Shown: positions 1 to 7,294 of the stretch, piece after piece
Layout of the letters: each line of letters starts with the position of its first letter
Position numbering within the stretch: position 1 is the first letter of the stretch
NCBI GenBank assembly: GCA_903854805.1
Contig: CAINXK010000552.1
Span: 1 to 18,699 of the forward strand
Origin: an uncultured Anaerolineae bacterium
GTDB taxonomy: Bacteria; Chloroflexota; Anaerolineae; Anaerolineales; Villigracilaceae
Direction of reading: 5' to 3'
DNA: 18,699 nt
The notes under the pieces: model-generated
Told to the model about the DNA's origin: nothing
Seen by the model: only the letters and a program-made list of their open reading frames with translations
Databases searched by the model: none
Made by a program: the position numbers and the translations under genes

Positions 1-138
1 AAATCCAAAAATCGCATAAGAGGGCCGCGTGGGCCACATTAATTTGTCAATCTAATCTGAACCATGCCATCTTTTCTACTACTGCTTCGAAATCCCCCAC
101 AAAGTCATTCGCACATTAATTGCCGAAAAATTGTATAC

Positions 139-189
139 TAACGTAACCATTGCGCAATCAGTGAAAGAATCGTAAAAAACGGCGAAAAA
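139..189. repeat. Left terminal inverted repeat of the insertion sequence
   Basis: This matches the reverse complement of 1912–1960 over about 50 bp with scattered mismatches and one gap. The outer nine bases TAACGTAAC are identical. The transposase stop codon (TGA, complement of 158–160) lies inside this repeat, so the last codons of the gene are also transposon-end DNA. Confidence 0.88.
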
Positions 190-1846
190 TAGTTTGGTCT
201 ACCAACCTGCCGTAGCCACGAAAAAAGAGCTGTTTACCAGCGAAAACACTGGCTGGACTGAACCTTAACAACATACCTTCTGAATTTCGGATGATTTTCG
301 CCGAGGTGTTGGCGGCCACCTGCACCTGCTTTTTGATGCCAAGCTTACCAACAGGGAGTGTGTTTTCATCCTGCTCTGCCTTCTGTTCGACCCACACAGT
401 TGCCCAGCGGATAAAATTAGCTGCGAAAATGGTCATCGCCTCTTGCAAATAAATCGCCGGTTCTGAGCGCACTTTCAACCGATTGAGATAGAAGACCTGC
501 TTGGTTTCCTTGATACCAGCCTCAATTGTTTGGCGCGCATTGTACTTTCCAAACCAGGCGGACAAATTGGTGGTTGTGGATGGCTCGCCGAAATGCGCGA
601 GGGCGCTATGTTTTTGCGTTTCGCCGGTGTAAAAGCGCTCGAGTGCCACATCCAGCGTGTACGGGAAGTTTTCCGTCTGAAAATCCTTCCAGGCTACCAT
701 TTCCGCATTATGACCAACGCGCGTCCATGTGGTTTCAGCATTTGTTTTGCCTTTGAGCATCTGCACAATTTTATGATTATGCAGCTTGACATACAATTCA
801 TAGCCCATTTCGATGAGCAGAGCGATGTTGTCGTAGGTTCCGAAACCAGCATCCAGACGAAAACAGGCTTCGACAGGTAGTGGATTATCCGCATTCTCTT
901 GTTTGAACTGCTCCAGGCGCTTTCTCAGAACCTTTTCTTGTTCGAAATATGCTATCAGCCTGATTTGTGTCTTGCTCAGCTTTTCTTGAGCAACTTCTAT
1001 TGCTTTTGAACGGCGCACACAGCGTCGCTCAAGCGTCTGGATATGTTTTTGTTTCGTTCCTACGGTTTCTTGCGCATCTCGCAGTTGTTCGAGCACCTCG
1101 GCTTTGGCCTTCAGCGCAGCATCCAACCCGGCTTGTTGACTTGCCAGGCGTTGCTCAGCAGGTTTACGGTCTTCGACAAAGGCTTCGATGCGTTTTTCGA
1201 GCAGTTCCGTGCGCCGCTTGGGTCGCTGCCCAGTCCGCTTTTCTGCCGCCAACACCAACGCTTCCGCCTCCGTACATGAAACCGTATCGCCAGCATGGTG
1301 CTCTACCGAGATCCACAGCCTTCCATACGTTGGACTTTGCAGACTCACCAAACCTGCCTGATATCCCAGTCGGATCTCATCTGACATGTGACCAAATGCT
1401 GCATTCGGATAAGTTCGACTGCTGTTCGAGACAGGCAGCCCAGTCAAATCACCGTCATATTGCAGATCACTGATCCGAGCCAGTTCTTGCACCAGAAATG
1501 GCTGGCCTACTCGCTCCAACACAGCCACTACTTCTCGGGCTTCCGCCCAACTCAAGCTTTTCATCGCTCGGCTCACTCCGGTGTAATCTACCCACCCTTC
1601 CTGGCCCCAAGCTTGTGCCACAGCAATATCTTTATCCAGCGGGTGCGCTGCCAGGCTGATATCTTGCAACTGCTTCAACCCGGACAACAAAGCAACGAAA
1701 AATTCCAGCACTTTGGTTTGCGGAGTGTGTTCGTAAACCTTCTGGCTGAGCTTGACGGCTTTCAAGCCTGCAACCAGGCCAATTTCCTGAGCAAAATGCC
1801 CCCAGGGTATCAGCAGGGCGTGTTGGGTTTCTTGTTCTTGAGCCAT
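158..1846 (-). CDS. DDE transposase (IS4/IS1380-like) with a long coiled-coil insertion
   Basis: This is probably the enzyme that cuts and joins the element ends by RNase H-fold DDE chemistry. In the 562-residue product, the candidate first acidic residue is in YDGDLTGLPV (about residues 130–139), the second in RLDAGFGTYD (about 330–339), and the glutamate in RQTIEAGIKETK (about 438–449). Between the first two motifs, residues about 203–323 form a charged heptad-rich helix (repeated Glu, Lys, Gln, Ala, Leu), a likely coiled coil where other DDE enzymes carry a beta-strand or other insertion. I chose the ATG at 1846 because AGGAG (1856–1852) sits five bases upstream. A GTG two codons earlier (1852) would overlap that ribosome site. 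The C-terminus (RRFLRFFH) is encoded within the left terminal repeat. No truncation or frameshift is seen. Confidence 0.88.
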   Translation of the reverse strand: MAQEQETQHALLIPWGHFAQEIGLVAGLKAVKLSQKVYEHTPQTKVLEFFVALLSGLKQLQDISLAAHPLDKDIAVAQAWGQEGWVDYTGVSRAMKSLSWAEAREVVAVLERVGQPFLVQELARISDLQYDGDLTGLPVSNSSRTYPNAAFGHMSDEIRLGYQAGLVSLQSPTYGRLWISVEHHAGDTVSCTEAEALVLAAEKRTGQRPKRRTELLEKRIEAFVEDRKPAEQRLASQQAGLDAALKAKAEVLEQLRDAQETVGTKQKHIQTLERRCVRRSKAIEVAQEKLSKTQIRLIAYFEQEKVLRKRLEQFKQENADNPLPVEACFRLDAGFGTYDNIALLIEMGYELYVKLHNHKIVQMLKGKTNAETTWTRVGHNAEMVAWKDFQTENFPYTLDVALERFYTGETQKHSALAHFGEPSTTTNLSAWFGKYNARQTIEAGIKETKQVFYLNRLKVRSEPAIYLQEAMTIFAANFIRWATVWVEQKAEQDENTLPVGKLGIKKQVQVAANTSAKIIRNSEGMLLRFSPASVFAGKQLFFRGYGRLVDQTIFRRFLRFFH

Positions 1847-1911
1847 ATCCACTCCTGTTCTCTATAATGGCTCAAGCTTACGGCATCCTTATTCAGTTGG
1901 TAATGTCCAAA

Positions 1912-1960
1912 TTTTCTCGTTTTTTACGTTTCTGCTTCTGATTGCACAACCGTTACGTTA
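1912..1960. repeat. Right terminal inverted repeat of the insertion sequence
   Basis: This is the partner of 139–189 and lies upstream of the transposase start. Its outer bases GTTACGTTA are followed by the ATAC copy at 1961–1964. About 65 bases separate its inner edge from the transposase start codon, which must hold the transposase promoter; I see no confident -35/-10 pair there. Confidence 0.88.
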
Positions 1961-1964
1961 ATAC

Positions 1965-2256
1965 ATCGAAGAAACAATTTTTTTATCTGCGTACTGTTCC
2001 AAAAATGCCTATATTAATTTTATGCCACAGCAGCATCTGAATACTATTAAAACCCTTGCAAGAACCCAACAGTTCATGCCCAGCCTGGCACTGGCTGTTC
2101 GCGTGCTGAGTAAGCGAGAGCGGCCCATTCCACCCCGGACCCCTCATTTCGCTGCCAGCAGCGCATATTTTCTACGAGAAACCCCTTTGAAAGCCACCAG
2201 CTACAAATCCGGGCATTTTCCGAAACTGTGAACCACACCCCGCGAGCAAATACTGG
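1965..2256. other. Intergenic stretch between the insertion sequence and the regulator gene
   Basis: About 330 bases between the element and the start codon at 2294 hold no gene I can support. The proximal part has a T-run (1978–1984) that is half of an A/T-rich inverted repeat interrupted by the insertion sequence (126–134 with 1974–1982). A 69-codon open frame (2022–2231) has no recognisable protein content, lacks a good ribosome site and is overlapped by an equally long frame on the other strand. The promoter at 2257–2286 is listed separately. Confidence 0.5.
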
Positions 2257-2286
2257 TTGCATTTAGAACCTATGTTCTGGTATTAT
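2257..2286 (+). promoter_or_regulatory. Sigma70-type promoter of the RHH–GerE regulator, apparently leaderless
   Basis: TTGCAT (2257–2262) and TATTAT (2281–2286) are separated by 18 bases. A start about seven bases after the -10 falls at the ATG (2294), so the mRNA would have essentially no 5' leader. This fits the absence of a Shine–Dalgarno sequence before that ATG. Confidence 0.55.
2265..2278. promoter_or_regulatory. GAAC-N4-GTTC palindrome (LexA-box-like operator)
   Basis: AGAAC CTAT GTTCT is a perfect 5+5 inverted repeat lying wholly between the -35 and -10 hexamers. GAAC-N4-GTTC is the core of the LexA (DinR) box of Bacillus and related bacteria. A repressor bound here would block RNA polymerase. 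That LexA is the protein is an inference; autoregulation by the downstream regulator or another dimeric repressor would also fit. Confidence 0.5.
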
Positions 2287-2293
2287 ATAGTAT

Positions 2294-2710
2294 ATGCTGC
2301 CGATCAATCGTTTGCTTGAACGCCTTGGCTTGATACGTTCCACTTCCACGCCGCGCAAATATGGGCTGGATGAAAAGTTGGAAAACGTATTGGAATCCAT
2401 GGCAGAAAAGCAGCAGCGGTCAACGGATGAAATCGCCGCCGACCTGATCGGTGAGGCCCTTGCCCGGCAGCAAGTGGATAAAGACACCTGGAAGCGCTGG
2501 CTATCGCTTTCGCCACGCGAGCAGCAGGTGACTGCCCTGACCTGTCTAGATTGCACCAACCCACAAATGGCAGCGCGGCTGGGGCTGTCTGTCGAAACGA
2601 TCCGTTCACATTCCCGCAATGCACAAATCAAATTTAACGTTCACAGCAAAACTGCTTTACGTTTGTCGCTATCGAATTGGGATTTTTCCGAGTGGGAGAA
2701 GAAGGTCTAA
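2294..2710 (+). CDS. Small transcriptional regulator: ribbon-helix-helix-like N-terminus plus LuxR/GerE HTH
   Basis: The 138-residue protein has two candidate DNA-binding parts. Residues about 22–58 (YGLDEKLENVLESMAEKQQ, RSTDEIAADLIGEALA) have the strand–helix–helix spacing of CopG/Arc ribbon-helix-helix proteins. Residues about 71–128 are a GerE-type helix-turn-helix, with LSPREQQV, TNPQMAARLGLS, VETIRSH and the KFNVHSKTALR tail. There is no receiver or ligand domain, so activity is probably controlled by synthesis level or a partner. I associate this compact type, ending in a W-D-F-S-x-W motif, with Anaerolineae. The ATG follows the promoter directly with no ribosome site, supporting leaderless translation. 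It converges on the methyltransferase pair. The targets are unknown. The GerE part is secure; the N-terminal assignment is tentative. Confidence 0.85.
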   Translation: MLPINRLLERLGLIRSTSTPRKYGLDEKLENVLESMAEKQQRSTDEIAADLIGEALARQQVDKDTWKRWLSLSPREQQVTALTCLDCTNPQMAARLGLSVETIRSHSRNAQIKFNVHSKTALRLSLSNWDFSEWEKKV

Positions 2711-2794
2711 AACTGCCAGAGATTAGCCGGATTTACTGGCACGGCGAACCTCGCTGGATAGCGTTGGCTCGCCCGCTGGGCAAAGAGGTTTTTA

Positions 2795-2833
2795 GTGGAT
2801 GTTTGGAACGGAAATCGCGCTCCAAACATCCAC
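2795..2833. terminator. Perfect 13-bp stem-loop between convergent genes, without a U-tract
   Basis: GTGGATGTTTGGA (2795–2807) and TCCAAACATCCAC (2821–2833) are exact complements around a 13-base loop. It lies between the regulator (ends 2710) and the methyltransferase (ends 2924 on the minus strand), where a two-way terminator would sit. Neither strand has a T-run directly after the stem, so it is not a classical intrinsic terminator. The rest of 2711–2923 shows no gene. Confidence 0.5.
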
Positions 2834-2923
2834 ATGCCGAAAAACAAAACCGGGCAAACCACTGAGTACATACAATTTAATGAATATAACCGTATGGCAT
2901 GGCCTGTGTTCCAGGTTGCGCTT

Positions 2924-3667
2924 TTATTGCTTTTGAAGCACACAGAAATGCGAAAGCCCCAGGCCTTTGAGCGCTGTCTTTTCCAGAGCCTGCAAAACCA
3001 GGCGCAGAATCTTCCCAAAGGCCCCAAAACGGGCGATGATGTTATCGTAAGCGCCAAATACCACCGTCTGCTCCACGATACTGACCGGCAGGCCGGCAAA
3101 CAGGCTCGTCAAATCAGCACTCGAATAAACGCGCACATGCGGGGCCAGCCTGTCACGCCAGGCGCGCGGCAGGTAATTGACGAACAGCTTATTGCCAAAA
3201 TGATATTTTCCACGCCAGAACATGCCGTGCGTCTCAAAGGGATAGCCGCGGTTGGGCACAAAAATCACCATTCGCCCGCCAGGCCTGAGCACCCGCGCCA
3301 TCTCAGCCAGCGCGCGGGCATCATCCACCACATGTTCCAAGACTTCATGGCTCAAGATCAGGTCAAATACTTCGGACGGATAGGGCAGGTTTTCTCCGGC
3401 CGCATTGATGATGCCGGGATTGCGCTGGCTCGCTTCGAGCGCGCGCTCGAAATCATACTCCAGGCCAAACAACCGGCCGCCGGATTTTGCCAGGTGCTCC
3501 ACATACATGCCCACCCCGCAGCCATTTTCAAGCACAGCGCCCTGGATCCTGCTTCCGGCAGCATTTAAGATCATCTCCAGCCGGCGCTGTTGTCCGGCCC
3601 GCCAGACGTAAGAAGGTTCGCCCCGCAGGGCGGCTTTTTCCATATTTCGATCACTCATAAGCGCCAT
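2924..3667 (-). CDS. Class I SAM-dependent methyltransferase (Methyltransf_11-like)
   Basis: The 247-residue protein has the Rossmann-fold methyltransferase series. Motif I is VLENGCGVGMYV (about 45–56), with the SAM ribose-binding acidic residue in FGLEYD (E70). These are followed by GENLPYP, the acceptor-side SHEVLEHV (about 106–113), LRPGGRMVIFVPN and a C-terminal alpha/beta region. The substrate cannot be read from sequence. The WRGKYHFGNKLFVNYLP segment resembles bacterial enzymes acting on lipid or glycan-linked small molecules, which is a weak hint. It begins 10 bases after the menG/ubiE-like stop, so the two are almost surely co-transcribed. AGGACAGGT stands before the chosen ATG; an internal ATG at codon 4 is an alternative start. 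The start of the chain lacks a signal peptide, so it is cytosolic. Confidence 0.85.
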   Translation of the reverse strand: MALMSDRNMEKAALRGEPSYVWRAGQQRRLEMILNAAGSRIQGAVLENGCGVGMYVEHLAKSGGRLFGLEYDFERALEASQRNPGIINAAGENLPYPSEVFDLILSHEVLEHVVDDARALAEMARVLRPGGRMVIFVPNRGYPFETHGMFWRGKYHFGNKLFVNYLPRAWRDRLAPHVRVYSSADLTSLFAGLPVSIVEQTVVFGAYDNIIARFGAFGKILRLVLQALEKTALKGLGLSHFCVLQKQ

Positions 3668-3677
3668 TATACCTGTC

Positions 3678-4373
3678 CTATTTCACAGCCCAGTGGATCG
3701 CGATCGTCCCAAACATCAAGCGCTTGTAACCAATCTGCCTGAAGCCCGCCGCCGCCATGCGACTGGCAAGCTCTTCCGCAGTCAGGAAGGCCTCGGTCGA
3801 ATCGGGCAAATAAGTATAAGCATCACGCTGACCTGAAAGCAAAGTTCCCAGCGCCGGGATGATCAGATGCATGTGCAACCAGATGAACGGCGAAAACAGG
3901 TTGCGTTTTGGGCGGGTAGTATCCAGGATCACAATCCGCCCGCCAGGTTTCAGCACCCGGTATTGCTCGCTGAGGGCGGCCTGCCGGTCGACCACGTTAC
4001 GCATCAAGAAGCCCGAGACCACCGCGTGAAAATACGCCACCGGAAAAGGCAGCGCCAGCGCATCTGCATTCGCCCAGCCAAACTTGTCAGCGGGTTTCCG
4101 CCCGGCGCGCATCATCTCAAAAGTAAAATCCGCGGCCGTCACCTGGGCGGTTGGCTGCTGCGCCAGGGCGGCGCGCGCCAGGTCACCCGTGCCCGCGCCC
4201 AGGTCCAGGATCTTAGCCTGCGGCTGCAAACCGGCCAGCCGAATCACATCCCGGCGCCAGCGCACATCCTGCCCGGCGGTCATCAGCCGGTTCATCAAAT
4301 CATAACGGCTGGCGATCCGTGTAAAAATATCCTGCACATAATAAGATTTTTCCTTGCCAGATAATTGGGTCAT
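3678..4373 (-). CDS. ubiE: Demethylmenaquinone methyltransferase (UbiE/MenG family)
   Basis: The family catalyses the SAM-dependent C-methylation that completes menaquinone (or ubiquinone) synthesis, working at the membrane surface. The 231-residue length is normal. Family hallmarks are RYDLMNRLMTAGQDVRWRR (about 23–41), SAM motif I LDLGAGTG (56–63), the RNVVDR signature (125–130), LKPGGRIVILDTT (141–153) and a YTYLPDST segment near the C-terminus. An AAGGAG ribosome site lies three bases before the ATG. A Chloroflexota host would use menaquinone, so menG would be the functional name. Other quinone-biosynthesis genes are not in the window. The adjacent methyltransferase might act on a related isoprenoid or on something unrelated. 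Confidence 0.9.
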   Translation of the reverse strand: MTQLSGKEKSYYVQDIFTRIASRYDLMNRLMTAGQDVRWRRDVIRLAGLQPQAKILDLGAGTGDLARAALAQQPTAQVTAADFTFEMMRAGRKPADKFGWANADALALPFPVAYFHAVVSGFLMRNVVDRQAALSEQYRVLKPGGRIVILDTTRPKRNLFSPFIWLHMHLIIPALGTLLSGQRDAYTYLPDSTEAFLTAEELASRMAAAGFRQIGYKRLMFGTIAIHWAVK

Positions 4374-4393
4374 AAGCTCCTTAGAATGGGCCT

Positions 4394-4399
4394 ATTATA
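4394..4399 (-). promoter_or_regulatory. Probable -10 element of the ubiE operon
   Basis: The minus strand reads TATAAT here, 20 bases before the ubiE ATG, giving a very short leader that contains the AAGGAG ribosome site. No matching -35 at 16–18 bases is convincing; TTGTAC occurs only 14 bases upstream. Confidence 0.4.
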
Positions 4400-4992
4400 G
4401 CGGGTTTCCAGGTGTACAACTCTATGCAAGCATGGTTACTGTTGGCTTGATTCAGCATTCGCATTCTTCGCGAATTCATGGGGAGGGTGCTGAAACCTGG
4501 CAGCTGCAGCCGCGCATAGAATAACGGCATCCGGCAGGCCGGACAGCCAAATAGCTGCAGCCCTGGTATGAAAACTGCCGGAATGAGACTGAATGATACG
4601 GAATGGAAATAGTTGGGCTGCAATTGGATAGATAGCAGATTAACTGTCCAACACAGAGCCAACATCCCAGGGCATAATAGGGACTTTTGACTGCCTAAAT
4701 TATGATTGACAGTCATATTCAATGGGGTGATAATAAAAAAGGTTTTTTTAACAATCCAGATGGAATGATGTGTTGGCTGAATACTGCTGAAATTGAGTTG
4801 ATCACGTTCGCCCACGCAAATTTGATTTTTACATGCATACCATGAAAACCATGCTCCAGGCAGTCCGCTTTTCTGGCGAAAAAACTGGAATTTCCCGGAT
4901 AGCAGCAGATTGGTGGCTTTCATCAAATAACAAAGCTCGAAAATAACCATTTTTCAGCTTTTCAAGTTGGACCGACACATTATAGGTGCAAA
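4400..4992. other. Divergent intergenic region, 0.6 kb, with a nested stem-loop
   Basis: This separates ubiE (minus) from the Cache/channel-like gene (plus). It includes two copies of GCTGCAGC (4503–4510, 4554–4561), each near-palindromic and able to pair with the other, flanking TCCGGC-AG-GCCGGA (4530–4543), so a nested hairpin could form. Beyond about 4570 it is A/T-richer than its neighbours. A 189-codon open frame on the minus strand spans most of it but has an erratic composition rich in Leu, Ser, Asn and Cys, no domain and no ribosome site, so I do not call it. The plus-strand promoter for 4993 must be near the right end; I see no strong hexamer pair. Confidence 0.45.
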
Positions 4993-7107
4993 TTGGCGAA
5001 AACTCGTTTTAGACTACCGGGTAGGTCACAAATCGTTTTAATCACTGCTGTCATTTCCATGCTGGGCGGTTTGGGAGGCGCGTTTTGGATTGGCCAAGGC
5101 TATCTCGCAAATCAAAAGAAAGAACTGGCTGATGGCTTTGCCTATTCCCAGAGCCAAACAGATGCGATCGCGCAAAAAATAAACTCAGAAATGGCCAGCC
5201 AAAAAGAAATGGTCGATTCCCTGGCAGACCAATTGTCATCCGGCGAAGTCCAGTATCAGGATGCCATTCCTGCCATTAAAGCGATCATCGATAAAAAACC
5301 CAACTTATTCGGAGTGGTCATCTGTTTTGGCCCGGATGTGTATCCTGGGAAAAAGCTCTATGCGCCTTATTTTTCGCTGAGCAAAACCGGTCAACATGAA
5401 CTGATCCAGGTGGAGGCTTATTACGATTATTCGGATGCTTCAATGCCCAATTCGTTTTGGTACCAACAAATCGCCGACGCCGGGCAAGGACAGTGGATCA
5501 GGCAATTTGGCGCAGCCACGCAGGATTGGGTGGTGCTATACGGAACCCCTTTCTTCCGCACGGATGCTGCCACAGGTGTAAAAACTTTTGCGGGCGTGGT
5601 GGCTGCGACACATTCTGTCGGCACCACATTAAAAGCCTTCATGCAGTCAATAGATTTGGGGCAGGATGGGTATAGCCTGCTGGCTACCGATAATGGCACC
5701 ATCGCATATCATCCCAACCCACTGCTGATCAACAAATCCATATTTGACGCAGCCAAGATGATGGGAGATGTTCCCCATGGCGGCGCGGCGCAGCGCCAAA
5801 TAAATGGAGAAAATTTCTTTATCGAGCGCAAATCAACCAATCAGGTATCATCATGGACAACTTTCAGAACCCTGCCAGCCTCCAAGTGGACGCTGGTCAC
5901 GGTTGTCTACCAAAACGCGCTGGCGGTACCATCCACCCTGACCTTTATGAAGTTGATATATTTTAACCTGGCGCTCTTATTGGGGCTGTTAGGGTTGGTA
6001 GTTGTGCTTATTCGCCCTGACAAGGGCACACTGCCAAGATTATGGGCGACATCTTTGACAGCCAGCCTGTTGGTGATGCTGTGTTTATGCGGGACCTGGT
6101 ATTGGATCTATACGATTTCGCTTGAAAAAAGAAACGTGCTGGTCAATTATGAAAACGTGACCAGCGCGCTTAAAACAGCGGGGCAAACCAGCCAAAATAT
6201 AAGTGAAGCCCCCATCCAGATCCCTACCGGGATCATGGTCGACAATATCAGCGTTTTTAACAGCAGCGCAAAATTAAGCGGCTATATTTGGCAGGAATTC
6301 CCGCTCAGCATGGATGCAGCCAGGATCGTTGCACCGCGGTTTCCGGATGCAGTCAGCGCCACGCAACTGGACGAGGTCTACCGGTTTGTGCGCAATGGCA
6401 AGCTTGTGATCGGCTGGGTATTTAATGTGGAGTTGAATGAACAGTTTAACTTCTACCAATACCCACTCGATAAAAATACTGTTCAGGTTCTGATTGAACC
6501 CAGCGACTACACTATTAACGCCGTGATGGTGCCAGACTTTGCTTCTTACGCATATATGTCTCCGGGCCAAAAGCCTGGTATAAAAACCAAGCTCTCGCCG
6601 GTTGGGTGGGAAGTTCTGGGCAGTGGTTTCAGTTATGCGCATGAAACCTATAACACCACCTTCGGCGGCTCATCCGTTCTCTATAAAAACAAGTACCCAG
6701 TTCTGGCCTTCAACATCCTGGTGGAAAGGCTGGTGCTTTCACCTGTAATCACCTATGGGATTATCATCTGCGTTTTGCTGATGCAAATTTTCGGCTTGCT
6801 GATGTTTCCTGTTGAAAAACCCACCGAATCCTTTTCCATATCAGCAGCTTTATTCCTGGTGATTGCCATCACGCATAACACTCTGCGCTCGGGGCTGAAT
6901 TTAAACGGGACGGTTTACCTTGAATACTTATTCATCTTCATGTATCTGGTTGTGCTCTTTGTTGGTCTGATTTCGCTTTTACGCACACTCAATAAAGAGT
7001 ATAAATTTCTGCTTCAGGGTGGCCTGATACCCAAACTTCTCTTTTGGCCGACGATTTTAATGGTGATTTTGCTCATCACCGAGATTGTTTTTTATCCCGG
7101 GGCCTAA
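4993..7107 (+). CDS. Membrane sensor: extracellular Cache domain fused to a pentameric ligand-gated ion channel-like module
   Basis: The 704-residue protein begins with TTG (4993); AGGTG stands four bases upstream and the basic N-terminus (AKTRFRLPGR) precedes helix 1, favouring this over the ATG at codon 23. The order is: helix 1 (about 13–35); extracellular domain 36–308 of Cache type, with YDYSDASMPNSFWYQQI, GQWIRQF and an AGVVAAT strand; helices 2 and 3 (about 317–341, 349–374); a beta-rich extracellular domain (about 405–580); four closing helices (about 582–605, 613–632, 643–663, 681–702). The second domain follows channel-family spacing: GYIWQEF (430–436), a YPLD turn (490–493) where channels have FPxD, W539, YPVLAFNILVER ending at R579 just before the next helix, and LRSGLNLNGTVYLEY (631–645) as an M2–M3 loop. 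Predicted topology puts both sensor domains and the C-terminus outside, as in that family. There is no kinase, cyclase or chemotaxis output domain. The Cache call is fairly safe; the channel call is pattern-based inference. A membrane-protein gene follows 187 bases later. Confidence 0.72.
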   Translation: MAKTRFRLPGRSQIVLITAVISMLGGLGGAFWIGQGYLANQKKELADGFAYSQSQTDAIAQKINSEMASQKEMVDSLADQLSSGEVQYQDAIPAIKAIIDKKPNLFGVVICFGPDVYPGKKLYAPYFSLSKTGQHELIQVEAYYDYSDASMPNSFWYQQIADAGQGQWIRQFGAATQDWVVLYGTPFFRTDAATGVKTFAGVVAATHSVGTTLKAFMQSIDLGQDGYSLLATDNGTIAYHPNPLLINKSIFDAAKMMGDVPHGGAAQRQINGENFFIERKSTNQVSSWTTFRTLPASKWTLVTVVYQNALAVPSTLTFMKLIYFNLALLLGLLGLVVVLIRPDKGTLPRLWATSLTASLLVMLCLCGTWYWIYTISLEKRNVLVNYENVTSALKTAGQTSQNISEAPIQIPTGIMVDNISVFNSSAKLSGYIWQEFPLSMDAARIVAPRFPDAVSATQLDEVYRFVRNGKLVIGWVFNVELNEQFNFYQYPLDKNTVQVLIEPSDYTINAVMVPDFASYAYMSPGQKPGIKTKLSPVGWEVLGSGFSYAHETYNTTFGGSSVLYKNKYPVLAFNILVERLVLSPVITYGIIICVLLMQIFGLLMFPVEKPTESFSISAALFLVIAITHNTLRSGLNLNGTVYLEYLFIFMYLVVLFVGLISLLRTLNKEYKFLLQGGLIPKLLFWPTILMVILLITEIVFYPGA

Positions 7108-7294
7108 CCTGTTTCGACTTGCATGATAAACCCTACAGGCGCCCTTTGCGGGTGTCCGGGCTGATAACAAGTGCCACAAATATTCAAGTCAGCCGGCTGG
7201 GTGCACGCCCCCCGAAGGACCTTGCAGCTGGAACAGTAATAGTTTCTGCCTATCCGCGAAACACGCAGACAGATCAAACATTATTGGAGAGAAA

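Larger units (their letters stand above)
139..1960 (-). mobile_element. Complete IS4/IS1380-like insertion sequence, about 1.82 kb
   Basis: A single transposase gene is bounded by imperfect terminal inverted repeats, 139–189 on the left and 1912–1960 on the right. Both ends begin TAACGTAAC read inwards and share further blocks (GCAATCAG, CGTAAAAAACG). The four bases outside each end are ATAC (135–138 and 1961–1964), consistent with a 4-bp target duplication. The reading frame is uninterrupted and both ends are present, so the element looks recently inserted and possibly still active. The element boundaries and duplication are read directly. The family name is inferred from the DDE layout and the 4-bp duplication; other DDE families with 4-bp duplications are possible. 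Confidence 0.88.

Noticed and set aside
35..121. Direct repeat CACATTAATT (35–44 and 112–121) left of the insertion sequence
   Set aside because: Ten A/T-rich bases twice in a short A/T-rich stretch is within chance.
2022..2231. 69-codon plus-strand open frame before the regulator
   Set aside because: No recognisable sequence, no ribosome site, and an equally long frame opposes it.
2795..3568. 257-codon plus-strand open frame over the methyltransferase
   Set aside because: It is antisense to a gene with clear SAM motifs; its His/Gln/Ala-rich product is typical of a shadow frame.
4381..4950. 189-codon minus-strand open frame filling most of the 0.6 kb intergenic region
   Set aside because: No domain, no ribosome site, patchy composition; it overlaps the ubiE -10 and leader region and the nested hairpin.
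7190..7199. Palindrome CAGCCGGCTG in the gap between the two membrane-protein genes
   Set aside because: Isolated, no promoter around it, common by chance in this G+C range.
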